A program made the translations under genes and the position numbers. A stretch of 43,576 bases of DNA from IMG/VR virus record IMGVR_UViG_3300041964_000017, positions 1-43,576 of that record; one strand, given 5' to 3'. Below the pieces are notes generated by a model that was given only the letters and a program-made list of their open reading frames with translations, was not told the origin of the DNA and did no database searches. Source of the DNA: a virus. Below, piece by piece: positions 21,941 through 28,843 of the stretch (position 1 is its first letter; each line of letters starts with the position of its first letter).

Positions 21941-22442
21941 GCGCACCGTCCAGATATCGGGAGGGGCTCGCCTCAACTTGCGCGGCCATTTGCCGGGCCC
22001 AAGCCATCGTTGGGGCTGAAGGCTCGAAGATGTCGCGCCAGTCCTGTCGCATGGCGTCGAGTGAGATTGATCTGCTTCCCGCTTGCCGCGCACGATCCCA
22101 CGCCCCCAACGGTCGATGGGTGAGCGTCACCATCTCCCCGCTGGTCAAATGATGGGTGAGCGTCCAAGCTTCGTGGACGGCCAGCTGCCCAGTGGTGGCC
22201 GGCTCGAACGGATCTGCGTCCAGCTCGGTTACACGGCTTCGACCAAAGGGCCGGAGCTTCCGATAAAGGGTCGGGACTACGGGGCCAAAGTTCCACGCTT
22301 CGATCGGATCGGCAAAGAGTGAATCGCCATACCGGCCTAGATGGATCAGCTGGGCGACGTAGAGCCGCTTCTGCATATCGAGTGGGGTGAGGACCCATCC
22401 ACTCTCTTGCGCCATGGTCCGCGCTGCGCTCAGGACCGACAT
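21897..22442 (-). CDS. Panacea-domain (DUF4065, SocA-like) antitoxin
   Basis: 181 residues from the ATG at 22442, with GGAG upstream. The Panacea signature is clear in the first 70 residues: LTPLDMQKRLYVAQLIHLGR then YGDSLFADPIEAWNFGPVVP followed by TLYRKLRPFG. Panacea proteins act as antitoxins for a wide range of toxins (PanAT systems) and SocA is a proteolytic adaptor antitoxin. Here it lies between the repressor and the leftward promoter, transcribed leftward. In a prophage such a pair may stabilise lysogeny or exclude other phages. Confidence 0.75.
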   Translation of the reverse strand: MSVLSAARTMAQESGWVLTPLDMQKRLYVAQLIHLGRYGDSLFADPIEAWNFGPVVPTLYRKLRPFGRSRVTELDADPFEPATTGQLAVHEAWTLTHHLTSGEMVTLTHRPLGAWDRARQAGSRSISLDAMRQDWRDIFEPSAPTMAWARQMAAQVEASPSRYLDGARERAFRASLLERHL

Positions 22443-22542
22443 TCACCAACTCCACATTCGACAGCTTGCCATACCTGATAACAGTTGACTCGTCCATAAT
22501 CTTCGCTGGCACCATTGCGCGTCACAAGCCCCTGGGGGCCAA

Positions 22543-22860
22543 TCAACCAGAGGTTCCGGTGCGCTGAATCAGAGCTTCGGCCACGGCAACGATCTGCTGC
22601 CGCTCTCCGGGCTGCGCGCGATCCCATAGCGACCAGATCGACTCCGGCTCCAGTGGATTGCGGATCAAAAGATCAACGGGGGCGCACATGTAGAGGTCTG
22701 CCAGCGCGTCAAGCAGGTCCTCATTATAGGGTACTTGGCCCCGCTCAATGCGAGACAGATTGCCATGCGTCATGTGAAGATGCTCGGCTACTTGAACCAG
22801 GGTTTTGCCCCGGTGCTTGCGCCACTCGCGTAGGAACGTTTTGCGCTTGCCCATGCACAT
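22543..22860 (-). CDS. cI-like repressor, XRE-family HTH
   Basis: 105 residues from the ATG at 22860 (a second ATG at 22854 is possible). The helix-turn-helix is at about 14-55: REWRKHRGKTLVQVAEHLHM then THGNLSRIERGQVPYNEDLL. The C-terminus is short, with no LexA-like peptidase, so induction would not be by RecA-stimulated self-cleavage. It is divergent from the Cro-like gene across an 88-base gap holding one operator. By position it is the lysogeny repressor. Confidence 0.7.
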   Translation of the reverse strand: MCMGKRKTFLREWRKHRGKTLVQVAEHLHMTHGNLSRIERGQVPYNEDLLDALADLYMCAPVDLLIRNPLEPESIWSLWDRAQPGERQQIVAVAEALIQRTGTSG

Positions 22861-22923
22861 AGTATCGCCGGGCATCGCGAATCGGCGAATAGCGCCCGAT
22901 GCACAAACAAGGTTGCGTCGAAT

Positions 22924-22941
22924 GTGAATATCATGCACATT
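22924..22941 (+). promoter_or_regulatory. Operator between repressor and cro
   Basis: GTGAATATCATGCACATT, the third copy of the 18-bp element found at the leftward promoter. It ends seven bases before the cro ATG, and TATCAT within it could be a -10. Additional ATGCACA half-sites lie at 22853-22859 and 22899-22905. Repressor or Cro bound here would control the divergent pair. No clear Shine-Dalgarno precedes cro, so its transcript may be short-leadered. Confidence 0.55.
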
Positions 22942-22948
22942 CACCGGC

Positions 22949-23161
22949 ATGACGCTTCAGGAATGGATGGCAGCCCACGACCACGACGATGTGTCGTTCG
23001 GCGCGCTGGTTGGGCGAGACCGCTCACAAATCTACCGCATCCGCAACGGGGGCTCGCGCCCATCCGATGCCCTGAAGGTTAAAATCTCTGAGGTGACGAA
23101 AGGGGCGGTGCCGCCCGAGGCTTGGTTCCGTGACGTCCCCGAACAAGCCGCAGCCGCATGA
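22949..23161 (+). CDS. Cro-like / YdaS-like HTH regulator
   Basis: 70 residues. HTH core: FGALVGRDRSQIYRIRNGGS followed by RPSDALKVKISEVTKGAVPP. This is the pattern of small Cro/YdaS-type regulators (ALVGRDRSxIxRIRxGxxRPS). It starts the rightward early operon, divergent from the repressor, and likely binds the same GTGAAYNTCATGCACAWT operators to turn off the repressor. Confidence 0.75.
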   Translation: MTLQEWMAAHDHDDVSFGALVGRDRSQIYRIRNGGSRPSDALKVKISEVTKGAVPPEAWFRDVPEQAAAA

Positions 23162-23235
23162 TCTTGGCAGCCCTCATCCTCGCCGCATTGCTGGCAGCCG
23201 CCTGCATCTGCGCCAATTATCGCACGAGGGGCTGA
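23158..23235 (+). CDS. 25-residue hydrophobic micro-protein
   Basis: MILAALILAALLAAACICAN and onward; one membrane helix. The ATG overlaps the cro stop (ATGA), which supports translation by coupling. Function unknown. Confidence 0.45.
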   Translation: MILAALILAALLAAACICANYRTRG

Positions 23236-23238
23236 GCG

Positions 23239-23379
23239 ATGGGCGCGCCCCTCACTCCAGAACAGGAAGAGCGGGTCAGATTGCTGGCGGATTATGGCCG
23301 GCGTCAGCTCCAGCGCCGCGAAACATCTCTTCCACCTCGTGGACCATCCGGTGGAGGCGATCATGACCGCCGGGACTGA
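23239..23379 (+). CDS. 46-residue small ORF
   Basis: Starts three bases after the previous stop: MGAPLTPEQEERVRLLADYG, then Arg/Gly/Pro-rich. The first 25 codons look coding, the rest less so. It may be a real short protein or the head of a gene interrupted by a frameshift into the overlapping frame at 23294-23617. Confidence 0.35.
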   Translation: MGAPLTPEQEERVRLLADYGRRQLQRRETSLPPRGPSGGGDHDRRD

Positions 23380-23533
23380 GTTCGCCCCCGAACATGAGTT
23401 CGAGCGACTTGCATATCCGCTCGCGCGCAGCCCGTCGATCAGCCGGGTACGCGTGCACCTCTCTGATGAGATCGACGACGACAAGTTTGATGGCGAGCAT
23501 TTCGTCGTCAATGGTCTGCAAGTCGCGTCCCAA
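23276..23533 (-). CDS. Antisense-oriented hypothetical protein inside rightward operon
   Basis: 85 residues from a TTG with AGGAGA six bases upstream (an internal ATG at 23500 is possible). The protein looks real: IDDEMLAIKLVVVDLIREVH, DRRAARERICKSLELMFGGE, HDRLHRMVHEVEEMFRG are well-formed amphipathic helices. The competing plus-strand frame at 23294-23617 has high GC3 but no ribosome site, and its protein looks less natural. Only one of the two is likely to be used; I favour the minus strand slightly. Confidence 0.4.
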   Translation of the reverse strand: MGRDLQTIDDEMLAIKLVVVDLIREVHAYPADRRAARERICKSLELMFGGELSPGGHDRLHRMVHEVEEMFRGAGADAGHNPPAI

Positions 23534-23575
23534 GTTTCGTCTCCTGCTGGTCTCGACAACCGCAGGTTAGCCGAA

Positions 23576-23602
23576 GGGGCAGGGGAGTCCATCTCCTGCC
23601 CC
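23576..23602 (+). promoter_or_regulatory. Hairpin just upstream of a strong ribosome site
   Basis: Arms GGGGCAGG and CCTGCCCC with an 11-base loop. The right arm ends directly before GGAGGTGCCGC-ATG at 23614. There is no T-run, so it is not a terminator; it may tune translation of the next gene. The same two arms recur after the capsid gene (34932-34956). Confidence 0.35.
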
Positions 23603-23613
23603 GGAGGTGCCGC

Positions 23614-23874
23614 ATGATCGGCCCCACCGCCGCCAAGGGGCGCTTCCCCTATCCGCACCGCACCGTCGCTCAGGTCGACAACCTCCGCGCCCTGTTCTCG
23701 CAGTTCCGCGCCTCCATCGCTGCCGAGCCTGCCAACGATCATGGCGGCAAGCTCCCCCACACTGACAGCCTCCCGCTCGCCAGCGATGTGCGCGCTGCTC
23801 TGAATGGAGTCGATGGGGTGCCCTGTTTCCATGCCGCACCATTAGCCCCGGAGGGTCAACGCGATCATGTGTGA
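23614..23874 (+). CDS. Hypothetical early protein
   Basis: 86 residues with an excellent ribosome site (GGAGGTGCCGC-ATG). Codon third positions are strongly GC-biased, as in neighbouring genes. N-terminus MIGPTAAKGRFPYPHRTVAQ then VDNLRALFSQFRASIAA. No metal or membrane features. It overlaps the next gene by eight bases. Confidence 0.5.
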   Translation: MIGPTAAKGRFPYPHRTVAQVDNLRALFSQFRASIAAEPANDHGGKLPHTDSLPLASDVRAALNGVDGVPCFHAAPLAPEGQRDHV

Positions 23875-24316
23875 TGAAGCGTTCAAAGGCCGCGTTCTTG
23901 AACGTCAGGTCGAGATGTTCCGCCTCGCTGCCAAGGCAGACTGGAGCCAGGCCCGCATCGCCCGCAACAGCGACTTCGGCGTCACCACCATCTCGTCGTG
24001 GGCAAAGGGCGGGTCCAGCATGGATATGTGGGCCTTCGCAAAGCTGTGCGAGTTCCTGCCTGACAGCCTGACTTCAATCATGCTGGAGCCTGCGGGCAAG
24101 CATGTATCCACCGGCCCGGAACATGCCACTGGCGATGACGACATAGACGAACTGTTCGACCGCGCCAGCAACGTGGTGTGCGTCATCGGCCGCGCTCGGC
24201 AGAAGAAGAGCCCTGGAGGCCCGGCAATCGTCCCTAGCGAGCGGGCGGACATTCAGGATGCGACCCGCGACCTGCTGACCCCCGCGAATCGCGTGGTGAG
24301 GATGCAGAAGGCATGA
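23867..24316 (+). CDS. HTH regulator, CII-like candidate
   Basis: 149 residues. The N-terminal HTH resembles lambda CII and related regulators: LERQVEMFRLAAKADWSQAR then IARNSDFGVTTISSWAKGGS and MDMWAFAKLCEFLPDSL. The rest is acidic and less ordered. Its place after cro in the rightward operon fits a CII-like activator or a replication-linked regulator. ATGA overlap with the next gene. Confidence 0.5.
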   Translation: MCDEAFKGRVLERQVEMFRLAAKADWSQARIARNSDFGVTTISSWAKGGSSMDMWAFAKLCEFLPDSLTSIMLEPAGKHVSTGPEHATGDDDIDELFDRASNVVCVIGRARQKKSPGGPAIVPSERADIQDATRDLLTPANRVVRMQKA

Positions 24317-24495
24317 AGCTCGGCCGCCGCCCTGATCCGCAAACCCCCGCGCGCCGCCAAGCCCGGCTGGACGCATTTGCTGAAGCACTGCGCGATCACC
24401 GGGGCGACGTGGCCCTGACTGCCCGCTCGCTGTGCATGACCATCTGCATGGCTGAGCAGCATGAGCGGCAGCTGAGAAGGGAGGGGCTGCTGTGA
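24313..24495 (+). CDS. Small basic helical protein
   Basis: 60 residues, coupled at both ends (ATGA, GTGA). Arg-rich N-terminus (MKLGRRPDPQTPARRQARLD), then DVALTARSLCMTICMAEQHERQL, which could be a short HTH. Likely nucleic-acid-binding; family not recognised. Confidence 0.55.
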   Translation: MKLGRRPDPQTPARRQARLDAFAEALRDHRGDVALTARSLCMTICMAEQHERQLRREGLL

Positions 24496-24779
24496 GCGAT
24501 CCCGGCCTCATTGGGCGGATGGTCTGTCGCGCTGCCGCGATGGCCAGGCTGGAGCCGTCTGACTTCACCGGGAAAGGGCGCAGGCAATACATCGTTCGCC
24601 CACGTCAAGCCATCATGCTTGCCGCCCGCCGCCGCGGCAAAACGCTCAATCAGATCGGCGCGGCGCTAGGCGGCAAGGATCACACCACGATCCTGTACGG
24701 CGCCCGCAGGGCTGAGCGTCGGGAGGCAGAACACAAGCTGTTCGCCGCCCTCGTGCGCGATTTGGAGTGCGTGCCGTGA
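24492..24779 (+). CDS. Stand-alone DnaA domain IV-like protein
   Basis: 95 residues from the GTG overlapping the previous stop. The segment PRQAIMLAARRRGKTLNQIG then AALGGKDHTTILYGARRAER matches the C-terminal DNA-binding domain of DnaA, including the GGxDHTT signature that contacts DnaA boxes. There is no AAA+ domain. It may recruit replication to the phage origin or compete with host DnaA at its boxes. Its place before rusA and the primase-helicase supports a replication role. Confidence 0.75.
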   Translation: MSDPGLIGRMVCRAAAMARLEPSDFTGKGRRQYIVRPRQAIMLAARRRGKTLNQIGAALGGKDHTTILYGARRAERREAEHKLFAALVRDLECVP

Positions 24780-24970
24780 TGCGCCCCCAGCGCCATGACG
24801 GCGGGTTCGATCAGGACCATGTTCGCCGGACCGCGGCCGAACTCGGTTCTCGCGAGCTGCTGAAGCGCATTCATGCACTGCTCTCAGGGGCCAAGATTGT
24901 GAATGTCGGGGATGAATCGCCCGCTGGTGATTCAATTGCTGCCGTTAATCTGAAAGAGAATTGTCGATGA
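24779..24970 (+). CDS. Hypothetical early protein
   Basis: 63 residues from the ATG at 24779 overlapping the previous stop (TGATG), ending in overlap with rusA. Contains HVRRTAAELGSRELLKRIHA, a helix. No recognisable family. Confidence 0.5.
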   Translation: MRPQRHDGGFDQDHVRRTAAELGSRELLKRIHALLSGAKIVNVGDESPAGDSIAAVNLKENCR

Positions 24971-25398
24971 CGATTCTCACCCTCACCATCGCCGGCGCAC
25001 CAGTAGCAAAGGGGCGTCCGAAGATCACCACCAAGGGTGGATTTGCGCGTGCTTATACGCCCGCAAAGACACGCCATTACGAAGACTTGATCCGGTGCGC
25101 CGCGGCCGATCAGATGGGCGACAGTCCACCGCTTGATGAGCCCGTTGCTGTTTGCGTCACAGCTTACGTGAAGTGCCCGAAGGCGGTGAAGGGGCAGAAG
25201 CGCCTGGACGCCATGGAAGGCGTTCTGAAGCCTGTCACGCGCCCCGACCTGGACAATTACGCCAAGGCCGCGCTCGACGGCTGCAATTCGATCATTTTCC
25301 GCGACGATAGCTTGGTCACTGACCTGATCGTGCGGAAGAGATTTAGTGAGCGCCCGCGCCTCGTCATCACCGTTGAGACGGAGGCGGAATATGGCTGA
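24967..25398 (+). CDS. rusA: RusA-family Holliday junction resolvase
   Basis: 143 residues from the ATG overlapping the previous stop (ATGA). RusA features: N-terminal GAPVAKGRPKITTKGGFARA, then TRPDLDNYAKAALDGCNSII and FRDDSLVTDLIVRKRF, which carry the conserved catalytic Asp residues (RPDxDN and RDDxxV). It resolves four-way junctions before packaging and complements the RAD52/NinB module in the leftward operon. The next gene overlaps its end by eight bases. Confidence 0.9.
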   Translation: MTILTLTIAGAPVAKGRPKITTKGGFARAYTPAKTRHYEDLIRCAAADQMGDSPPLDEPVAVCVTAYVKCPKAVKGQKRLDAMEGVLKPVTRPDLDNYAKAALDGCNSIIFRDDSLVTDLIVRKRFSERPRLVITVETEAEYG

Positions 25399-26074
25399 GT
25401 TCCCGGCGCTCCCGCTGTGGACGGACGCCTATCTGGGCGACACCACGCACCTCACCACGATCGAGCATGGCGCCTACCTGCTATTGCTCATGACGGCATG
25501 GCGCACGCGCGACTGTCGGCTGCCGGATGATGACAAATTGTTGGCCCGATATGCCCGCTGCAATGCCGGTCAGTGGAAGCGGTTACGGCCGATTTTGGAG
25601 CCATTCTTCGTCGTAGAAAACGGCCAATGGTGGCAGCGCCGTTTAACAGACGAGGCTAGTGCCGTCAGACAGCGCAAGGAGTCTGCGGCAGCGAACGGGC
25701 GCGCTAGTGCATTGAAAAGAAAGGGCCGGCACTCAACGGAGCGTGAGCAGAGCGTCAACGAAACTCCAGCGAAGCGCCAACGAGAATCCAACTTAACCAG
25801 TAACCAGTACCAAGTACCGTTAGATAAATCTAACGGGGCTGCGCCCTCATCCGACAAGCATTTTTGGGACGGGGCGAAGCAATATCTCGGCCCGTCCAAC
25901 GCCAGCCTGATCGGCAAGTGGATCAAGGATCACGGCAAGGTTGAGACGGCGCGGGCAATCACCGCGGCGCAGATCGAACGGGCCGTCGATCCAGTGGCTT
26001 ACGTCCACGGCTACTTCCGCAAAAACACCACTCAGGAGACGGGCTATGCACGGGGGCTCAGCGTCCCATGCTGA
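25391..26074 (+). CDS. DUF1376 (YdaU-like) replication protein
   Basis: 227 residues from the ATG at 25391. DUF1376 core in the first 100: FPALPLWTDAYLGDTTHLTT then IEHGAYLLLLMTAWRTRDCR, LPDDDKLLARYARC and RLTDEASAVRQRKESAAANG. A polar linker and a C-terminal helical domain (VETARAITAAQIERAVDPVAYVHGYF) follow. Such proteins sit upstream of phage primase/helicase genes and probably load or open DNA. It overlaps the zinc-domain ORF by 29 bases. Confidence 0.8.
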   Translation: MAEFPALPLWTDAYLGDTTHLTTIEHGAYLLLLMTAWRTRDCRLPDDDKLLARYARCNAGQWKRLRPILEPFFVVENGQWWQRRLTDEASAVRQRKESAAANGRASALKRKGRHSTEREQSVNETPAKRQRESNLTSNQYQVPLDKSNGAAPSSDKHFWDGAKQYLGPSNASLIGKWIKDHGKVETARAITAAQIERAVDPVAYVHGYFRKNTTQETGYARGLSVPC

Positions 26075-26224
26075 CTGGCGACCATCACGGCCCGGCAAGC
26101 AGCTCTGCCCGGAATGCTCGGACAGCCGGCGCAACAAACGGGACCGCTGCCTCAGCGTCACCGACACCGGGGAGGGCTTCGTTTGGCTCTGCCACAACTG
26201 CGGATTCAAGGGAGGGACGGGCGA
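26046..26224 (+). CDS. Primase zinc-ribbon domain in separate frame
   Basis: From the ATG at 26046 this frame encodes GKQLCPECSDSRRNKRDRCL and FVWLCHNCGFKGG, a CxxC...CxxC zinc ribbon like the N-terminus of T7-type primase-helicases. The frame then turns to nonsense and runs to 26558. The TOPRIM-helicase follows one frame away (+1). Removing one G of the GGGAGGG at 26210-26216 would join them into FKGGRAMLHDRHRGW. So either this is a split gene with a separately made zinc protein, or one base is extra in this sequence. Confidence 0.5.
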
Positions 26225-27642
26225 TGCTTCACGACAGACACCGCGGCTGGATCGAACAGCGCGGGATTTCCGTCGAGCTGGCCGAGAAGCTGGGCCTAGA
26301 AACGGTCAGCCTCAACGGCGCCAATTGGCTGTCGGTGCCCTACGTCAGCGACGGGAAAACCATCAACCACAAGTACCGGCTGACGAGCGACAAGCGGCAC
26401 CAGATGGACCCGGACGCCCCATTGGCGCTCTGGAACGAGGATTGCCTGCGGGAGCAATCGCACCGGCCCGTGGTCATCTGCGAAGGCGAGTGGGATGCGA
26501 TCGTCGCCCTGCAGATGGGTTGGCGGGCTGTCTCCGTACCGAACGGCGCCCCGGCTGAAGCGACCGACGATCCTGGTTCGTCGAAGCGGTATCAGTACCT
26601 CTGGCGCGCACAGGAACTGCTCAACCGCGTCGAGAAGTTCATCCTCGCCACCGATGACGATCCAGCCGGCAGGGCACTCCGCGCTGATCTGGTAGCCATG
26701 TTGGGTGCCGAGCGCTGCTCGTTCGTGGAATATCCGTTCCCGGCGAAGGACCTCAACGAGGTGCTGCTCGAGCATGGACCGGAAGGCGTGGCTGCCGCTC
26801 TCAACACCGCCAAGCCCGTCCCCATTCGCGGCCTCTACCGGGTGAGCGACTTCCCAGATCCAGGACCGCTCCAGACCATTCCCATCGGCATCCCCGGCTT
26901 GTCCGACCTCATCAGCGTGGTGCTTGGCTCGTTCACCGTCCTGACGGGCTGGGCAGGGGAGGGGAAAACCAGCCTCACCATGGCGATGATTGGGCACTTG
27001 ATCCGCCACAACGTGGCCGTGTGCATCGGCACGTTCGAGACCATGCCTCGCCCTGTGCTGGAGCGAAAGCTGCGGGCTGCGATCATGGAATGTGGCGAGT
27101 TCACGATAACAGCGGCGCAGGCCCGGGAAGCCGATCAGCTCATCCAGGACAATCTCAGCATCATCGCCCAGATGGTGGACGAGGATCAGGAGATGAGCCT
27201 GGAGGACGTGCTGGAGTTCGCAGCCACGGCGGTGAAGCGCGATAGCAGCAAGCTCCTCTTGCTCGACCCTTGGAACGAGATTGAGCACAAGAAGCGGAAG
27301 GACGAAACCGAGACGGAATATACCGGCCGCGCCATTCGCGCGTTGAAGCGGTTCGCTCGCCAGCATCAGGTTGCCGTTTGGGTGGTCGCACATCCTGCAA
27401 AGCCCGGCGAAGGCAAGCGCGGCACTCCCGGCCTCTACAGCATTAGCGGCTCAGCCAATTGGGCAAACAAGCCCGATTACGGCCTGGTCTTCACCCGCAA
27501 TCGTGAGACCAACATCGCCAAGGTCCATGTGACCAAGGTTCGCATGGGAATGCCCGGACGCGAAGGCGAAGTGGAGCTGGAGTTCGACTGGCGAACGTCG
27601 AGTTATCGCACCGCACCGAGCCACATCGGAGCCCCCCAATGA
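26224..27642 (+). CDS. Primase-helicase (TOPRIM plus RecA/DnaB-type helicase)
   Basis: 472 residues from the ATG at 26224, which has GGGAGGG seven bases upstream. TOPRIM domain: VVICEGEWDAIVAL (Glu87, Glu89 region) and ILATDDDPAGRAL (143-149 DDD). Helicase domain: Walker A GWAGEGKT (242-249), Walker B-like SKLLLLDPWNEIE, and VWVVAHPAKPGEG. This is the T7 gp4/Twinkle-like organisation and drives phage DNA replication. The zinc ribbon normally fused in front is encoded just upstream in another frame. Helicase function looks intact. Confidence 0.88.
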   Translation: MLHDRHRGWIEQRGISVELAEKLGLETVSLNGANWLSVPYVSDGKTINHKYRLTSDKRHQMDPDAPLALWNEDCLREQSHRPVVICEGEWDAIVALQMGWRAVSVPNGAPAEATDDPGSSKRYQYLWRAQELLNRVEKFILATDDDPAGRALRADLVAMLGAERCSFVEYPFPAKDLNEVLLEHGPEGVAAALNTAKPVPIRGLYRVSDFPDPGPLQTIPIGIPGLSDLISVVLGSFTVLTGWAGEGKTSLTMAMIGHLIRHNVAVCIGTFETMPRPVLERKLRAAIMECGEFTITAAQAREADQLIQDNLSIIAQMVDEDQEMSLEDVLEFAATAVKRDSSKLLLLDPWNEIEHKKRKDETETEYTGRAIRALKRFARQHQVAVWVVAHPAKPGEGKRGTPGLYSISGSANWANKPDYGLVFTRNRETNIAKVHVTKVRMGMPGREGEVELEFDWRTSSYRTAPSHIGAPQ

Positions 27643-27707
27643 ACACCCGCTATCCCAGCCCCGAAAGCGTGGCGACAAACTTTACATCCAAACGGAGGGA
27701 CGCATGA
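27639..27707 (+). CDS. 22-residue coupling ORF
   Basis: MNTRYPSPESVATNFTSKRR and DA. Its ATG overlaps the helicase stop, and its TGA overlaps the next ATG. The ribosome site of the next gene (ACGGAGGG) lies inside it. Probably a translational relay; a functional peptide is possible. Confidence 0.35.
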   Translation: MNTRYPSPESVATNFTSKRRDA

Positions 27708-28258
27708 GGAAGCGAGGCGCCAAGCGGGTGGATGCCGTAGCGCCCACGCCAGAGCAGCAAGCCCGCGGTGAGTATGACCTGGGGGACGTGATCGACCGCG
27801 ATGGCGCCAAGGCCCTGCGGGTGGGCAAAGCATACCGGCGGGTCCGCATGGTCGAACTGCTTCAGAAGCGAGGCGCGTTCAGTGCGGAGGATGCGGCTGC
27901 CTTGAAGCACTACCGGCACCACGCCGACATGATTGATCGCAGCCCTGTACGCGACAGTCTCAACCAGCACCGCGGCGGCAATGGGGCGGGGCCGGCCTTC
28001 TCGCTTCTGGTTGCCGAGCAGGTTGTCCGGGACGTGGAGCGCGCTGCGGGCTCACTCAGGGACGTGCTGCGCGCTGTGGTGGTTGATGACGTGTCGCTCG
28101 CTCAGTGGGCGATCAGGCAAGCGGGTGCCATTGACGACTGCCGCACCATCAAGGGCGTTCGCGTCTGCCGCATTCGCCCGCGCAAATACGCGCTGGAGTC
28201 AGCCGAGCTGGAGATCAGAATGGCGGCTTGTCGGGTGAGGGGAGAATTGGACGCTTGA
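27704..28258 (+). CDS. Hypothetical late-boundary protein
   Basis: 184 residues. Arg-rich with a helical core: RVRMVELLQKRGAFSAEDAA, LVAEQVVRDVERAAGSLRDV and IKGVRVCRIRPRKYALESAE. It is the last gene of the rightward early block before the late genes. That position often holds a late antiterminator or activator, but no Q-protein motif is visible, so this is a guess from place only. Confidence 0.6.
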   Translation: MRKRGAKRVDAVAPTPEQQARGEYDLGDVIDRDGAKALRVGKAYRRVRMVELLQKRGAFSAEDAAALKHYRHHADMIDRSPVRDSLNQHRGGNGAGPAFSLLVAEQVVRDVERAAGSLRDVLRAVVVDDVSLAQWAIRQAGAIDDCRTIKGVRVCRIRPRKYALESAELEIRMAACRVRGELDA

Positions 28259-28449
28259 CCCCGCGTGCGTAATGTGCAATCCGGTCGATATTGCTGGCGC
28301 ACTGCGTCAGATAGAGGTCCGCCATCGCGCGGGCCTTTTTCGTATCCGGCTTAGCCGGTCCCGCCGCCCTCAACCGAATGCACGTACAGCTCTTCCCCTT
28401 AGCTAGAGCAGACGGCGCTGTGGCGCGGCGGGCTATATTCGAGGTGCCC
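28259..28449. other. Early/late boundary, non-coding
   Basis: No convincing gene on the plus strand. TATATT at about 28434-28439 could be a -10 element but lacks a clear -35. A minus-strand frame ending at 28215 gives a protein-like 36-residue tail (MADLYLTQCASNIDRIAHYA...) without a good ribosome site. I do not call it. Confidence 0.35.
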
Positions 28450-28767
28450 ATGCCAGTTGAGCGCCTCCGGGGCCGACGTGGTGTGGAGCAGCGCAAGCCT
28501 GAACATAAGCGGTGGTACAAGACGGCTCGGTGGCAGAAGCTCAGGCTGGATCAACTGAGGCGCGAGCCCACCTGCGCCATGTGCAAGCCAAGGATCGCAG
28601 CAGCTTCGGTATGCGATCACGTTGAGCCCCATCGGGGCAATGAGGCCAAGTTTTGGGCCGGGCCATTCCAGTCGCTCTGTTCGACCTGCCATAACAGCGA
28701 CAAGCAGCGGATAGAGAAGGGCGGAAAGCCTAGACCGCGCATTGGCGTTGATGGCTGGCCTGAATGA
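28450..28767 (+). CDS. HNH endonuclease near terminase
   Basis: 105 residues from the ATG at 28450 (GAGGTG upstream). HNH core: CAMCKPRIAAASVCDHVEPH, then GPFQSLCSTCHNSDKQR, which has the two CxxC zinc pairs, the DH of the first strand and the Asn/His of the helix. Small HNH proteins adjoining terminase genes are required for cos cleavage in HK97-like phages, which fits this position. It could also be a homing enzyme. Confidence 0.8.
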   Translation: MPVERLRGRRGVEQRKPEHKRWYKTARWQKLRLDQLRREPTCAMCKPRIAAASVCDHVEPHRGNEAKFWAGPFQSLCSTCHNSDKQRIEKGGKPRPRIGVDGWPE

Positions 28768-28843
28768 GAATAGAGTAAGCGGACCGAGGTGAGACGCCAA
28801 TCTCAACCCCGGCCCTAACCACCACCGAACGGCGAGGTTCGAG

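Noticed and set aside
23294-23617. 107-codon plus-strand ORF
   Set aside because: High GC3 and coupled at its end, but no ribosome site, and it overlaps both a plus-strand short ORF and a more protein-like minus-strand gene. Kept only as an alternative in that entry.
23032-23832. 266-codon minus-strand ORF opposite cro and early genes
   Set aside because: Runs antisense to several coupled genes, has no ribosome site at its start and has low-complexity Ser/Arg composition over most of its length.
28215-28520. Minus-strand ORF with a plausible C-terminal 36 residues
   Set aside because: Antisense to the end of one gene and the start of the HNH gene; no ribosome site for the plausible part.
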